Origin: Mucilaginibacter aquatilis
Lineage (GTDB): Bacteria; Bacteroidota; Bacteroidia; Sphingobacteriales; Sphingobacteriaceae
DNA length: 64,000 nt
Direction: 5' to 3'
Assembly: GCF_009755275.1 (NCBI RefSeq)
Contig: NZ_WQLA01000002.1
Location: 620,001-684,000 of the forward strand
The position numbers and the translations under genes are program-made. Below, piece after piece: positions 7,576 to 17,093 of the stretch; position 1 is the stretch's first letter; each line of letters opens with the position of its first letter. A model generated the notes under the pieces. That model was not told the DNA's origin. It saw nothing but the letters and a program-made list of their open reading frames with translations, and searched no databases.

Positions 7576-8907
7576 TTATACTGCGTCTGATAACGACGAG
7601 AAAGTGAAATCCCTGATCTTCATTGGCGGAATAAGATAGCTTCGGTAACTTTCTACACTGATGGCGCGCTCGGGTTTGCCGAGGGCTTCCACATTGTTGA
7701 GCATAATTACCGGGCTTTCATTAAAGCGCATATTTTTGATTGGGAATTTTATCTTACCGTTTTCAATATAAAACGTACCATCGCGGGTGAGACCCGTTAA
7801 GGCCAGCACCTGAGGGTCAACCATACGAATGTACCACAGGCGCGATACCAAAATGCCGCGCTCCGTGCTTTTAATCATTTCTTCGAGCGATTGTGTTCCA
7901 CCCTCCATAATAATATTGCTTGGACCGGGTTGAGGTTTTACGCCTTTCTTTTCGGCCCAATAGCGTGAGTAGCTCAGGTTTTTAACCACGCCTTTATCAA
8001 ACCAGTAAGTTTTTTCTAAAGGCAGGCCATCGCCGGTCCAGGTACCTGATGGTAATTCAGTATTGAAAGGATCTGAATAAATAGTAACTTTTTCGTCCAG
8101 TAATTTTTCACCTAAACGTGTGCCGCCGCCTTTTTTGCTTAAAAAGCTACGGCCTTCATCGGCGCTGCGTGCATCAAACCTAAACATGTTTTCCATCATG
8201 TAGGCAGCCGCGGTAGGCTCTAAAATAACGGTGTATTTACCCGGCTCAATGGCGCGTGCACCAACTGAACCAGTTGCTTTTTGAGCAGCAATTTTTGTTG
8301 CGGCAAAAGTATCCAGCTTACTCACGTCAGTAAAGCCGCGTGCTGCATAACCCGAACCGGTTCCCTCAGCATTGCGGGTGGTTACCGAAAATGTAACATC
8401 GGTTGATTTGTTGTAGGCAAACAAGCCTGCTGAATTCATCACGGCGCGAAAATCTGTAGAGTTTTCAAGGAAACCGGCGGCTTGTAAATTTGCAGCTTTG
8501 GTTACCTCCAAACTTTTGGCAACCAGCTCGGCCCGGCCTTCGGGTGTCATAGCGGCTGTCTGATCATTATAGGTGGCGGCATCTTTAAATGTTTGCGGGC
8601 CCAGCGGCGGCATATACTCCGGGTTGGGTGGTGCCAGTTGTGCCAGTTCTTCTGAACGGCGCACTACTTTTTCTAACGATGCATCATCAAATTCGTTTAT
8701 GGTAGCCGTTCCGGTTTTTTTGCCAAAGGTAGAGCTTACGGCTAAACCCAGGGTACCTATATCTCCGGCGGTTGATACGGCGTTTAAAGCATAGCGTATA
8801 TTGCCGCCTTCGCTGCCGCCAAGGCTTACTTCACAAGCTTCGGCTTTTGAATAACTAAGCACTTTCTTTAATAAAGCCTGTGCTTCTTCTTTGCTAAGTA
8901 TGGGCAT
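7576..8907 (-). CDS. TldE/PmbA-type subunit of TldD/TldE peptidase
   Basis: A 443-residue protein of the PmbA/TldD family, second subunit of the heterodimeric metallopeptidase. It has the family N-terminal domain (LSYSKAEACEVSLGGSEGGNIRYALNAV...GTLGLAVSSTFGKKTG) and the C-terminal beta-rich domain (PGKYTVILEPTAAAYMMENMF... GDGLPLEKTYWFDKGVVKNLSYSRYWAEKKG). It lacks the HExxxH zinc site of TldD, as TldE does. In E. coli TldD/TldE matures microcin B17 and degrades CcdA; substrates in Bacteroidota are unknown. It is the last gene of the moxR operon, 7 nt after tldD. No export signal is visible, unlike its partner. Confidence 0.9.
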   Translation of the reverse strand: MPILSKEEAQALLKKVLSYSKAEACEVSLGGSEGGNIRYALNAVSTAGDIGTLGLAVSSTFGKKTGTATINEFDDASLEKVVRRSEELAQLAPPNPEYMPPLGPQTFKDAATYNDQTAAMTPEGRAELVAKSLEVTKAANLQAAGFLENSTDFRAVMNSAGLFAYNKSTDVTFSVTTRNAEGTGSGYAARGFTDVSKLDTFAATKIAAQKATGSVGARAIEPGKYTVILEPTAAAYMMENMFRFDARSADEGRSFLSKKGGGTRLGEKLLDEKVTIYSDPFNTELPSGTWTGDGLPLEKTYWFDKGVVKNLSYSRYWAEKKGVKPQPGPSNIIMEGGTQSLEEMIKSTERGILVSRLWYIRMVDPQVLALTGLTRDGTFYIENGKIKFPIKNMRFNESPVIMLNNVEALGKPERAISVESYRSYLIPPMKIRDFTFSSLSDAV

Positions 8908-8914
8908 ATCTTAA

Positions 8915-10552
8915 TTATCCAATTTTACGTTTAACATTAATTACATTCACACCGGTAAACTTGGTGGTTGATGAGCCGTGTGATACGGCGTTAGACTGGC
9001 CCGGCTGGCCTTTTCCATCATTGAAGGCGCCACCTAAACGGTAATCGCTTTCATCGCATACTGCTGCACATGAATTCCAAAACTCCTGGTTAGTTGCCTG
9101 GTAAGCTACATCGTTAAGCATGCCTACAATTTTTCCGTTCTTGATTTCATAAAACAGCTGACCGCCAAACTGGAAGTTATAACGTTGCTGATCGATAGAG
9201 AAAGAGCCGTTACCTACAATGTAAATTCCTTTTTCAACACCTTTAATCATATCATCAACACTCAACTTAGCTTTGCCCGGTGCTAATGATACGTTAGGCA
9301 TACGCTGAAACTGCACATCGCTCCAGGTTTGAGCGTAGCAGCAGCCTTGTGATTCTTTAAGGCCGATAACATGCGCCTGATCACGTATGGTTTGGAAATT
9401 GGTTAAGATGCCGTCTTTTACAATATCGAATTGTTTAGGCTGTACGCCTTCATCATCATAACCCACGGCGCCTAGTGAGCCTTTTTGACTGCGGTCGGCC
9501 ACTACGTTTACGTTTTTGCTGCCAAAGCGGAAGTTGCCCGATTTAAGTTTATCAACGGTTAAAAAACTGGTTCCTGCATAGTTTGCTTCGTAGCCTAACA
9601 CGCGGTCGAGCTCGGTAGGGTGAGCAACCGATTCGTGAATGGTTAACCACAAGTGCGACGGATCTAACACAAGGTCGTATTTACCCGGTTCAACTGATTT
9701 TGACGAGACTTTTTCTGTTGCATTCTTGGTGGCGTTCTTAACGTCCTCCAGCATGTCGTACCTGTTTTTGTAACGGGTAACAATACCCTTTACCTTTTCA
9801 GATTCAACCGGGTTTAAATACTCGTAACCCATACCCACCGGTGAGCTTAAAGCTGCGCGGGTTTCAAATGCTCCTTTGGCGGCATCAATTTTAGTTACGC
9901 TGAAGTTAGGGTACAGGCGATGAATATCCTGATCAATGTATGAACCATCGGTAGAAGCAAAAAACTTCTGCTCATTAATGGCTAAAATGGTAGAGTTAAC
10001 AAAGTTTGCACCACCGGCTAGTGCCGCGCCATTGACTGACATCAACAGGTCTACCTTTTCCTTAATAGGAACCTCGAATGCGTTCTTTTCAATCGGGGTT
10101 TTCCAGCTAACCTCGCCAAAGCCCTTTTGAGGAGCCAGTTGAACAGGTTTGCCGCCAATTTTAGCGTTAGCCTTGGCTACGGCTACAGCACGTTCTGTAG
10201 TTTTGGCTATACCATCTTTGGTTACATTGTTGGTAGCCGCAAAGCCCCAGCATCCGTTTACCAGTACACGTATGCCTACGCCGTATGATTCGGCATTGGC
10301 TACGTTAAGCACACGGGTTTCGCGGGTAACAACAGCCTGATTAAGGTAACGGCCAATACGAATATCGGCATAAGAAGCGCCTTTTGATTTTGCCATGTTA
10401 AGGGCAACATCGGCAAGCTCTTTCTTAATGCGTGCGTCTACCTGGTTCAGTGCTTCGGCCGGGTCAATAGGCGTACCGAAGGCGGGCAGGTTAGGCAGCA
10501 TCATAGCACCGGCACCTACGCCCGAGAGGTAAATAAAATTTCTACGTTTCAA
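8915..10552 (-). CDS. TldD-type zinc peptidase subunit with Tat-like signal
   Basis: A 545-residue TldD-family peptidase. The zinc motif HESVAH (HExxxH) lies at residues 306-311 in LWLTIHESVAHPTELDRVLGYEANYAGTSF, matching the catalytic site of E. coli TldD. The C-terminus (WNSCAAVCDESDYRLGG...GQSNAVSHGS) is where the further metal ligand is expected. It starts MKRRNFIYLSGVGAGAMMLPNLPAFG: twin arginines, a hydrophobic stretch and a small-residue exit, a Tat-type signal that accounts for the extra length over the roughly 480-residue cytosolic enzyme. It therefore probably acts in the periplasm. It is followed 7 nt later by its TldE-like partner. Confidence 0.92.
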   Translation of the reverse strand: MKRRNFIYLSGVGAGAMMLPNLPAFGTPIDPAEALNQVDARIKKELADVALNMAKSKGASYADIRIGRYLNQAVVTRETRVLNVANAESYGVGIRVLVNGCWGFAATNNVTKDGIAKTTERAVAVAKANAKIGGKPVQLAPQKGFGEVSWKTPIEKNAFEVPIKEKVDLLMSVNGAALAGGANFVNSTILAINEQKFFASTDGSYIDQDIHRLYPNFSVTKIDAAKGAFETRAALSSPVGMGYEYLNPVESEKVKGIVTRYKNRYDMLEDVKNATKNATEKVSSKSVEPGKYDLVLDPSHLWLTIHESVAHPTELDRVLGYEANYAGTSFLTVDKLKSGNFRFGSKNVNVVADRSQKGSLGAVGYDDEGVQPKQFDIVKDGILTNFQTIRDQAHVIGLKESQGCCYAQTWSDVQFQRMPNVSLAPGKAKLSVDDMIKGVEKGIYIVGNGSFSIDQQRYNFQFGGQLFYEIKNGKIVGMLNDVAYQATNQEFWNSCAAVCDESDYRLGGAFNDGKGQPGQSNAVSHGSSTTKFTGVNVINVKRKIG

Positions 10553-10602
10553 GGTTTAATCCTCCTTTTGCAGTTAGTTATAGTTTGAGTTTAATAGTTT
10601 TT

Positions 10603-12390
10603 TCAGAGTTGAATGGAAAACTTGCGTTCTATCCATAAGAATGTACAAGCTAATAATAAAATTATATAAAACCAGACTTTTGGAACTTCTGACTGTGTTT
10701 TTTGCTGTATTTGTTTCGTTACAGATAATTTTTGGATTGATTTAGTGGCATATTCTTTTGTTTCGTTTATTTTTATTAAGTTTTTTATACCATTCCAGTG
10801 CTTAGCATCGTAAATGTACATCCAATCTTCGCCTTTACTGCCGAAATTTGTTTGTTGCCAACCTTTTGTCAATGTATTATAATGTATTTTCCACTGATAT
10901 GGTAAAATTGAGCTTTGGAAAGGTGATAATTTTTCAGAGTTTACCGAAACTGCTGCTTCTGATGTTGCACCGCTACAGATAAAATTAACAGGTTGCTCAA
11001 TGTTCGGTACGGGCGTTATTACTTTCCAACTGTAAGCAGGTGATGATTGCTTTGCAGCCTTACTAATAAGTAATGACCAAAGCGCGGCGTAGTCGTTTTT
11101 GTTGCCTGTAAGTAACCAGGCATAGGTATGGTTAAGCGTAGTAAAAATAATATTGCCGCTACCGGCAATATTAGTGGCAGCTAAACCATGATTTTGTGCA
11201 TCGGCTACAAGGGTTTGCGTGTTGTTGCGATAGCTGACGTATGATGCTTCAATATTAAGTTTAGCGGTTTTAGTGGCTTTGCCTTGTAGTGTTAAGGCAA
11301 CTGAAGGCTGCTCTTTTAAACCTAACGTATTCACGGGGAAGTCATGTTGCAGCCATGTAGGTACATTGTCGGAGCTGTCGGCTTTCACAATAACACCAAG
11401 TCCTTTTTGAGTCACCTCATTACGCAATGCGGAAGATTCGGCAGGTGACAGCGTTTTTAGGGTAGATAGGTCGCCCACAACTAAATCAAAACGGTTTAAA
11501 ATGCCGGCATCGATACGTTGCAGGTTCAGCTTGTCCATATTAACGAATTCTGTGCTGCTTTTATCTTTACTGATGGTTGCCCTGGAAGCTACAGCATAAC
11601 CGTTCTCGCCCAGCCAGTTTTTAAGAAAGCGGTTTTCGAAGTTTGGCGCAGCATTTAGCAGCAACACTTTTACGGGTTGGGTAGGTAATATTTGTATTGG
11701 TACGGCATCATTACTTAAAGTATCGTAGCCTGATAAAGCCAGAAGATGGTAGACCACAGGACCTTTTAGTTTTGGTGTGGTGTTAAGTTGAAACGAAGAT
11801 GTGCCGGGTGCTATACTTGTCGAATCGAGCGATGTATTCAATCCTTTAAGCAATAATTTAACAGGCTTTTTACTTTTGTTAAGATAGCTTCCTTGTAATG
11901 GAAATATATTACCCGCTTTAATTTTAGCGGGCCAGTTAACTGACGTGTAGCCGGTAGCTGGTTCGGGCGCATTGAAGCTTACATGCAATTTGCTAAGTGG
12001 CTCCAGTTCATATTTATTTAAACCATGTCCCAGTATTTGTAAATGGGTGATTAAAGGTTTAGAATAAGTTAGTTCTTCGGTACTGCCAATAAGCTTAGCC
12101 TTAGGGTATTTTTGCTGAATAGCCTTATCAATAGTAAATACAGCAACTTTAGCTGGAATACTATTAATATCGAAACCTTTGGTAAGAAGTACAGCTTTAG
12201 TGCCGTCGCTAATATTAGTTTGTGTGGTGTAACTCAGAGGTAAAATAATACAAGCCAATGCGCCAACGGCTAGCCAAAGGGCTATAATACGCCAAATTAA
12301 ACGGCGTTTATCGGCACGGCTAAACTCCTGCCAGGTAAACAACAGTAATAATAAGAGGCATATAATAATAACCGTTAAAGTCCAGCTCAT
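10603..12390 (-). CDS. Membrane protein of the MoxR cluster with GATase-like lumenal domain
   Basis: A 595-residue protein with two N-terminal membrane helices (WTLTVIIICLLLLLLFTW and IIALWLAVGALACIILPLSY) and one at the C-terminus (VWFYIILLLACTFLWIERKF). The segment between them is large and soluble. Its middle part (PVKVLLLNAAPNFENRFLKNWLGENGYAVASRATIS... DLVVGDLSTLKTLSPAESSALRNEV) has the alternating strand-helix pattern of the glutamine-amidotransferase-like fold seen in BatA-type proteins, without a catalytic Cys-His-Glu triad. The family is not recognised by name. It lies 5 nt after DUF4175 and 50 nt before tldD, so it is part of the same machine. Confidence 0.75.
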   Translation of the reverse strand: MSWTLTVIIICLLLLLLFTWQEFSRADKRRLIWRIIALWLAVGALACIILPLSYTTQTNISDGTKAVLLTKGFDINSIPAKVAVFTIDKAIQQKYPKAKLIGSTEELTYSKPLITHLQILGHGLNKYELEPLSKLHVSFNAPEPATGYTSVNWPAKIKAGNIFPLQGSYLNKSKKPVKLLLKGLNTSLDSTSIAPGTSSFQLNTTPKLKGPVVYHLLALSGYDTLSNDAVPIQILPTQPVKVLLLNAAPNFENRFLKNWLGENGYAVASRATISKDKSSTEFVNMDKLNLQRIDAGILNRFDLVVGDLSTLKTLSPAESSALRNEVTQKGLGVIVKADSSDNVPTWLQHDFPVNTLGLKEQPSVALTLQGKATKTAKLNIEASYVSYRNNTQTLVADAQNHGLAATNIAGSGNIIFTTLNHTYAWLLTGNKNDYAALWSLLISKAAKQSSPAYSWKVITPVPNIEQPVNFICSGATSEAAVSVNSEKLSPFQSSILPYQWKIHYNTLTKGWQQTNFGSKGEDWMYIYDAKHWNGIKNLIKINETKEYATKSIQKLSVTKQIQQKTQSEVPKVWFYIILLLACTFLWIERKFSIQL

Positions 12391-12395
12391 TTTAT

Positions 12396-14510
12396 TTACC
12401 GGTTTAAGTTGTTAAAATAACGTTGGCCCAAACCCATATCAGCAGTTGTGCCTGTTGCCGAAGGTTTTATTTTGCTTTCAGGCAAGCTCCTTTGAATAGC
12501 CATTTCTACCAGGGAGCGGTCGCTTACAGATATTTGTTTATTATTTGCCAATATGCGGCGTACAGCACCAACCGCTTTCAAATAAACTCCCGGCTGCGTT
12601 GATGCTTGCTGCGCCAGTTGTTGGGCGGCCAGTTCCAAAATGCGTTTATCGGCTACACTTAACGCCTTATGTTTAGATTGTTCTAATATCCTTGCAGCTA
12701 TCTTCAGCATCTCAAACCTGTCCGTAGCAGGTTTTACTATTTGCTGGTTAACCGGCTCCGCTATTTTACTTAAGTCGCCGCTTAGTCGTTTTTCTGTCTT
12801 AATGGGTGGTGGGTTGTAATTAGTTTTAGCCACGTAAGAGCGCGATTTTTGTTGCAGATCTTTAAGCAGGCGCAAGGCTTTATACTCAAAAGGCAATGCA
12901 TCCTGTGGCTTGTATAGGCGCAATCGCAGTTCGGCCTTCCACATTTCATTTAGGGTGGCTTTAAGTTGTGACTTGGCTGCGGGCTCTAAAAACGTTGCAT
13001 CTTCGGCATTATCGTGCTTATCAGTAAAAGCATCCATTACCATTTTGGCGTTGCCAAAATTTTCGGCTTTGCCAATTTCTTCGTTATCTTCTCCTTCAGT
13101 CCCGCTTTCGTCTTCTTCGCCTAAAAACTTGCCGTAGCGTAAGCGCAGCAGCTTTTGATCGGTGCCTAACTCGTTACAGCGGTTTTTAAAGGCGGCGGTG
13201 CTAATGCTATCTTTTTCTTTCAATAGCTTTTCAGTATCCAAAATGATTTGTCGCTGACTGCGGAAGTATTCGGGTTTAATATTGGCCGCCGCCACAATGC
13301 CGTCCATGCTTAACAATTGGGCCGTGTCCTGGATGGAAACGATGAGTACATCGGTGCGGCTTTTCTGCTGGTGCGTGTCCACAGCCTGAATGTAAAAGTA
13401 CAGTTCATCGCCTGGTTCCATATTTAGTTTAGGCAGATCAATGGTGCGTTGCAAGTCGTACCGACGCCTGTGTGCCGAAAACGGAGTGCTGAAACTGAAA
13501 ATAGTATCTTTAAATTTAACCGACTCGCCGCTGCCTTTGGCTATGGTTGCAAAAATTTGTACATTGTTAATGCCGTAATCATCAGTAACGGTGGTGTTGA
13601 TGGCTACACGTTGTGCTTCGCCTGCATCAATGTGAGTATACTGTTTAGGCGACTTGATGTGGATAACCGGAATGGCATCTTTAATAACCTGAATTTGGTA
13701 AAGGTCTGATAATTTTCCATCAATACTTACCTGGTAAAAGCCGGGCTTGCTAATTATTCTACGTGCTTGCCAATCTGTTTTATTTGCGCTGTTTAGTGCT
13801 ATCTTCTCTCGTTCATTGAACAGTAAAAACACATTTTTTACTTCAATATTGGTGCTTATGTTCCAGCTAACCAAAGCACCTTCCTCAGCGTTGATGGTAA
13901 ATTTGTCTTGCGTACGTGCTGGCTTGCCCGTATAAGCAGGAGGAGCAATCTTAAGCAATACACCATCTATTTGAGGTAATATCTTTTCGGGCGGGAGATC
14001 TTGTGCTGATTGGTTCGTGTTAACTCCTTCAGTCCCGGGCATGATTTTGCTAAACTGACCTAGCTTTAAAATAGCAATACTGATGATCAACGCGGCTGCA
14101 AATAACCATGCTGCTTTTTTAAGTTGTTGCGTAAAAATAGCCGGCTCTCCAGGTAATTTTACTATGGCGCTTTCCAATTTAATTACCTGCAATTGCTCCA
14201 GTAAGTTAAGTTTGTCCGCAGGTTTAATAATGAGTTGGCTGCTCTCCTCTAGTTGTGGGAAATACAAGTTCAGGTAACTGCAAATGATTTCTAAACTTGT
14301 TTTCCAGGGGCGGTGTATGAATGTTACTACTGTAAGTACCGTAAAGAAAACTAATATGGCCGCTAATGTAGTTTTGCCGGGCAGCAAATAGTAACTCACA
14401 CTGCCTGCAAGCAAGGCACATGCAATAGCAACAAACACCCCGGCTACCAATTGGTAGCCAATATAGCGTTGCCGCATTTGATGTAATTTATGTATTGCTG
14501 CTTGCTCCAT
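12396..14510 (-). CDS. DUF4175-like large membrane protein
   Basis: A 704-residue protein with two N-terminal helices (LVAGVFVAIACALLAGSVSYYLLPG and TTLAAILVFFTVLTVVTFIH), a third near residue 140 (AAWLFAAALIISIAILKLG), and a long extracytoplasmic region. PEKILPQIDGVLLKIAPPAYTGKPARTQ... and IHIKSPKQYTHIDAGEAQRVAINTTVTDDYGI are beta-sandwich segments typical of the DUF4175 family. The second half is helical and charged (RSQRQIILDTEKLLKEKD..., LWKAELRLRLYKPQDALPFEYKALRLLKDLQ). The family has no assigned biochemical activity and usually accompanies MoxR, DUF58 and BatA genes. The start codon directly abuts the BatA-like stop codon. Confidence 0.8.
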   Translation of the reverse strand: MEQAAIHKLHQMRQRYIGYQLVAGVFVAIACALLAGSVSYYLLPGKTTLAAILVFFTVLTVVTFIHRPWKTSLEIICSYLNLYFPQLEESSQLIIKPADKLNLLEQLQVIKLESAIVKLPGEPAIFTQQLKKAAWLFAAALIISIAILKLGQFSKIMPGTEGVNTNQSAQDLPPEKILPQIDGVLLKIAPPAYTGKPARTQDKFTINAEEGALVSWNISTNIEVKNVFLLFNEREKIALNSANKTDWQARRIISKPGFYQVSIDGKLSDLYQIQVIKDAIPVIHIKSPKQYTHIDAGEAQRVAINTTVTDDYGINNVQIFATIAKGSGESVKFKDTIFSFSTPFSAHRRRYDLQRTIDLPKLNMEPGDELYFYIQAVDTHQQKSRTDVLIVSIQDTAQLLSMDGIVAAANIKPEYFRSQRQIILDTEKLLKEKDSISTAAFKNRCNELGTDQKLLRLRYGKFLGEEDESGTEGEDNEEIGKAENFGNAKMVMDAFTDKHDNAEDATFLEPAAKSQLKATLNEMWKAELRLRLYKPQDALPFEYKALRLLKDLQQKSRSYVAKTNYNPPPIKTEKRLSGDLSKIAEPVNQQIVKPATDRFEMLKIAARILEQSKHKALSVADKRILELAAQQLAQQASTQPGVYLKAVGAVRRILANNKQISVSDRSLVEMAIQRSLPESKIKPSATGTTADMGLGQRYFNNLNR

Positions 14511-16028
14511 TTATGCAACTGAAGGTTTAGGTTTACGATTAGCCAACCAGCGTTCGGTTGCAAATACAATAATGAGCGCAAGCCAAAAATAACGGCTCAG
14601 GCTTGTTGTTTCAGTAATCTTAGCTGTTGTACTTGCCGGTTTGTTGGTACTAACGTGGGGCATGTATTGTGAAGCACTTAAAGTGCGCTTGTCATAAGCA
14701 GGATTTACTGGTTTTTCATCAATCATTAATTGTAGCATCCATGCCGGGAAGTTGCTGCTCCAAACCAAATTGTTGTATGCCGGGTTAAAGCGATTGTAAA
14801 AGCGGTAAAGCTTATTTGAACCTTGCTGCTCCTTGGTTAAAACCGGGTTGCCAAAGCCATCCTGCCAAACAGGTTGGCCTTTGGTATTGGCCACTGTTAT
14901 CGTTTTAAACAGCTGCGTTCTATCATCATCGGCAAGTGAAGTGGCAAACCTGCCGGCATTGCTCATCCAACTGTTAATACTGGTTACTTTACCGCTTTGG
15001 TAAGTAAAAATATTTTGTGCCGATGCATTACCAACCGGTTTGTCTGATAACCAAAACAACCAGTCAGCATTCTTAGGGATAGCACTTATATTATACACTG
15101 TTTTGATACTGATATTACGTTGGTTAAACTGGCTTACGGCCTGTAGTGCGGCTTTCACGTAATTGGCGTCAAGCTTATAGTTGTCGGTATAAATTATTAC
15201 CTGTGTGTTTTTTGCATCAATATTAATTGCAGGTAGCTTGCTGTTGTTGAGTTTGATACTTGCATTGCTGCCCGTTGTTTGAATAATGTAAACCTCGTTT
15301 GAGCCATTACTAGCTTTTACGTTTTTAAAAGAAAAGGTAATGCCCGACGGCGTGCTTTTTCCCTGCACTACCCTTATATTGCCATTTGGCGTAAACCATG
15401 CATCGTGTATCCATGTAGTTACCGAATCGGCAGGGGTATAGGTTTGCCATTTGAGGTTTAGTGCCACATTAGGCCTGCTGCCTTTAAAGTGTTTAAATTG
15501 GTTTGGTGTAAATAAGCAGATAGGGAGGGAGGCATCTGCTTTTAAATTAAGCTCTTTAATTAAACCCCAGTAATTGCCTGCACATGGGTTTTGAGTTTTA
15601 ATGGAATCTTTAGGATTTAGAAAAATTTGTTTTAGGTCAGACTTGCCAAAGCCATGATTAAAGTAATGAAATTCATAGCCCGCTTGAGTTAGCGAGTCTA
15701 CTTGCGGTTTAAACTTTTGATAGGTTTCGCTAAGCCTTTCGCGTGGAATAACCACCCAGCCTTTTGCTTTAGCTGCAGGCACCTGCTTTTGCCAAACGGG
15801 CAAGGCCATTAATAAAGCCAATAACAACAATAGCAAACAACGTAATATAAACAACAGGATATCCAGCAATTTAAAACTCCGGCTGCTTTTGCGTGAGGCA
15901 GCTTCAATAAGCGCAATGCTGCCTACTTTAAGTAGTTTACCAGTACGGATATTCCACAGGTGTATTAACACCGGTATAATAACCGCTGCAATGCCAATAA
16001 ACCATACGGGATTTAAAAACTGGAACAT
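14511..16028 (-). CDS. BatA-like membrane protein
   Basis: A 505-residue protein whose N-terminus matches the BatA module: MFQFLNPVWFIGIAAVIIPVLIHLWNIRTGKLLKVGSIALIEAA...LLDILLFILRCLLLLLLALLMALPVWQ, two membrane helices flanking a conserved basic loop. The remainder is extracytoplasmic and ends in another helix (YFWLALIIVFATERWLANRK). No intact MIDAS motif is seen in the body, unlike vWA-bearing BatA/BatB. Such proteins anchor the MoxR/vWA machinery in the membrane. It sits 5 nt downstream of the DUF58 gene. Confidence 0.82.
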   Translation of the reverse strand: MFQFLNPVWFIGIAAVIIPVLIHLWNIRTGKLLKVGSIALIEAASRKSSRSFKLLDILLFILRCLLLLLLALLMALPVWQKQVPAAKAKGWVVIPRERLSETYQKFKPQVDSLTQAGYEFHYFNHGFGKSDLKQIFLNPKDSIKTQNPCAGNYWGLIKELNLKADASLPICLFTPNQFKHFKGSRPNVALNLKWQTYTPADSVTTWIHDAWFTPNGNIRVVQGKSTPSGITFSFKNVKASNGSNEVYIIQTTGSNASIKLNNSKLPAINIDAKNTQVIIYTDNYKLDANYVKAALQAVSQFNQRNISIKTVYNISAIPKNADWLFWLSDKPVGNASAQNIFTYQSGKVTSINSWMSNAGRFATSLADDDRTQLFKTITVANTKGQPVWQDGFGNPVLTKEQQGSNKLYRFYNRFNPAYNNLVWSSNFPAWMLQLMIDEKPVNPAYDKRTLSASQYMPHVSTNKPASTTAKITETTSLSRYFWLALIIVFATERWLANRKPKPSVA

Positions 16029-16033
16029 TGTGT

Positions 16034-16906
16034 TTAAATGCCTTTATTTCTTTGCAATAAAAAAGTCTGTAACGCCTCATCCAAAGGTTGAGCAGTGCTA
16101 ATCATGCGGTAGACAATACGCTTGCCAAGTAGCTGCATGCGTATGTTTTCCAAATGGGTTTGTAATGCCTGTTTATATTGTTGCTTGGCTTGAGGCCCAA
16201 TTTGTATCACCTCACCTGTCTCCAAATCTTCGAGTGTTGAGTAGCCTTTGAAATCAAAGTCAAGTTCGTTTTGCCCCATCAATTGAAAAACGATAATTTC
16301 ATGCTTCAATGCTGCCAGTGAGTCCAATAATTTAAAAATCTCACCTTCGGGTTGATACATGTCGGTTATGAAAACCAGTAATTCTTTACGCCTGGCACCC
16401 GCAAACAGCTCTTTGTAATGAATGGGCTGTGTAAAAGTACCTGCCGGCTCAATGTTTTCTAATTGATGATACAGCCGCTGCAAATGTTGCGGGTCTGGTT
16501 TGGCAACTAATGAAAATAAGCCACCTTCCTTAAATATGTATAACCCTGCAGCGTCGCCCTGTAAGTTGGCTAAATAAGCTAATGATGCGGCCAGGTAACG
16601 TGCATAGTCAATTTTGGTTAAGATGCCATCATGATGTTTCATGGAGGCACTGGCATCAACTAAAAACCTTACCGATATGCTTGTTTCAATTTCCGACTCG
16701 CGGATGTAATACCTGTCGCTGCGGGCAAACATGCGCCAGTCAAGCCAGCGCAAATCATCGCCCGGTTGGTAGCTGCGGTACTGACTAAATTCTAATCCGG
16801 GGCCTTTGACAGTACTTTTATTAAAACCGTTCATAAACCCGTCAATCACTGTTTTAGCTAACAGCGGCAGGTTTTTGATGGTGGTTAGTACTTTGGGATC
16901 AATCAT
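16034..16906 (-). CDS. DUF58 protein with vWA domain
   Basis: A 290-residue protein when started at MIDPKVLTTIKNLPLLAKTVIDGFMNGFNKST, the start that fits the family. It contains the DUF58 signature SQYRSYQPGDDLRWLDWRMFARSDRYYIRESEIET and a vWA fold with MIDAS residues DASAS (FLVDASASMKHHDG) and LLVFITDMYQ. DUF58 proteins work with MoxR AAA+ ATPases, probably as adaptors for metal or substrate handling. An in-frame ATG at 17002 would add 32 low-complexity residues (SNDNSKSKNSKIEPQDSE) that look like intergenic sequence, so it was not used. Confidence 0.9.
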   Translation of the reverse strand: MIDPKVLTTIKNLPLLAKTVIDGFMNGFNKSTVKGPGLEFSQYRSYQPGDDLRWLDWRMFARSDRYYIRESEIETSISVRFLVDASASMKHHDGILTKIDYARYLAASLAYLANLQGDAAGLYIFKEGGLFSLVAKPDPQHLQRLYHQLENIEPAGTFTQPIHYKELFAGARRKELLVFITDMYQPEGEIFKLLDSLAALKHEIIVFQLMGQNELDFDFKGYSTLEDLETGEVIQIGPQAKQQYKQALQTHLENIRMQLLGKRIVYRMISTAQPLDEALQTFLLQRNKGI

Positions 16907-17093
16907 TGTTTTGATTTCGGAATCCTGCGGTTCGATTTTGGAATTTTTACTTTTTGAATTGTCATTTGATAAAGCGGAAAACCTTGTTAAGGCTGATAAC
17001 ATTGCTTAATTAACAGGATTTTTCTCCTAGTTGATATGACATGGTGGATAAGCCTTTTTATAACTTTTGGCTCCTGGTTCTTATCTCTTGATT

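Noticed and set aside
16907..17002. 32-residue N-terminal extension of the DUF58 protein
   Set aside because: Low-complexity Asn/Ser/Lys sequence unlike the family; the shorter start gives the usual length.
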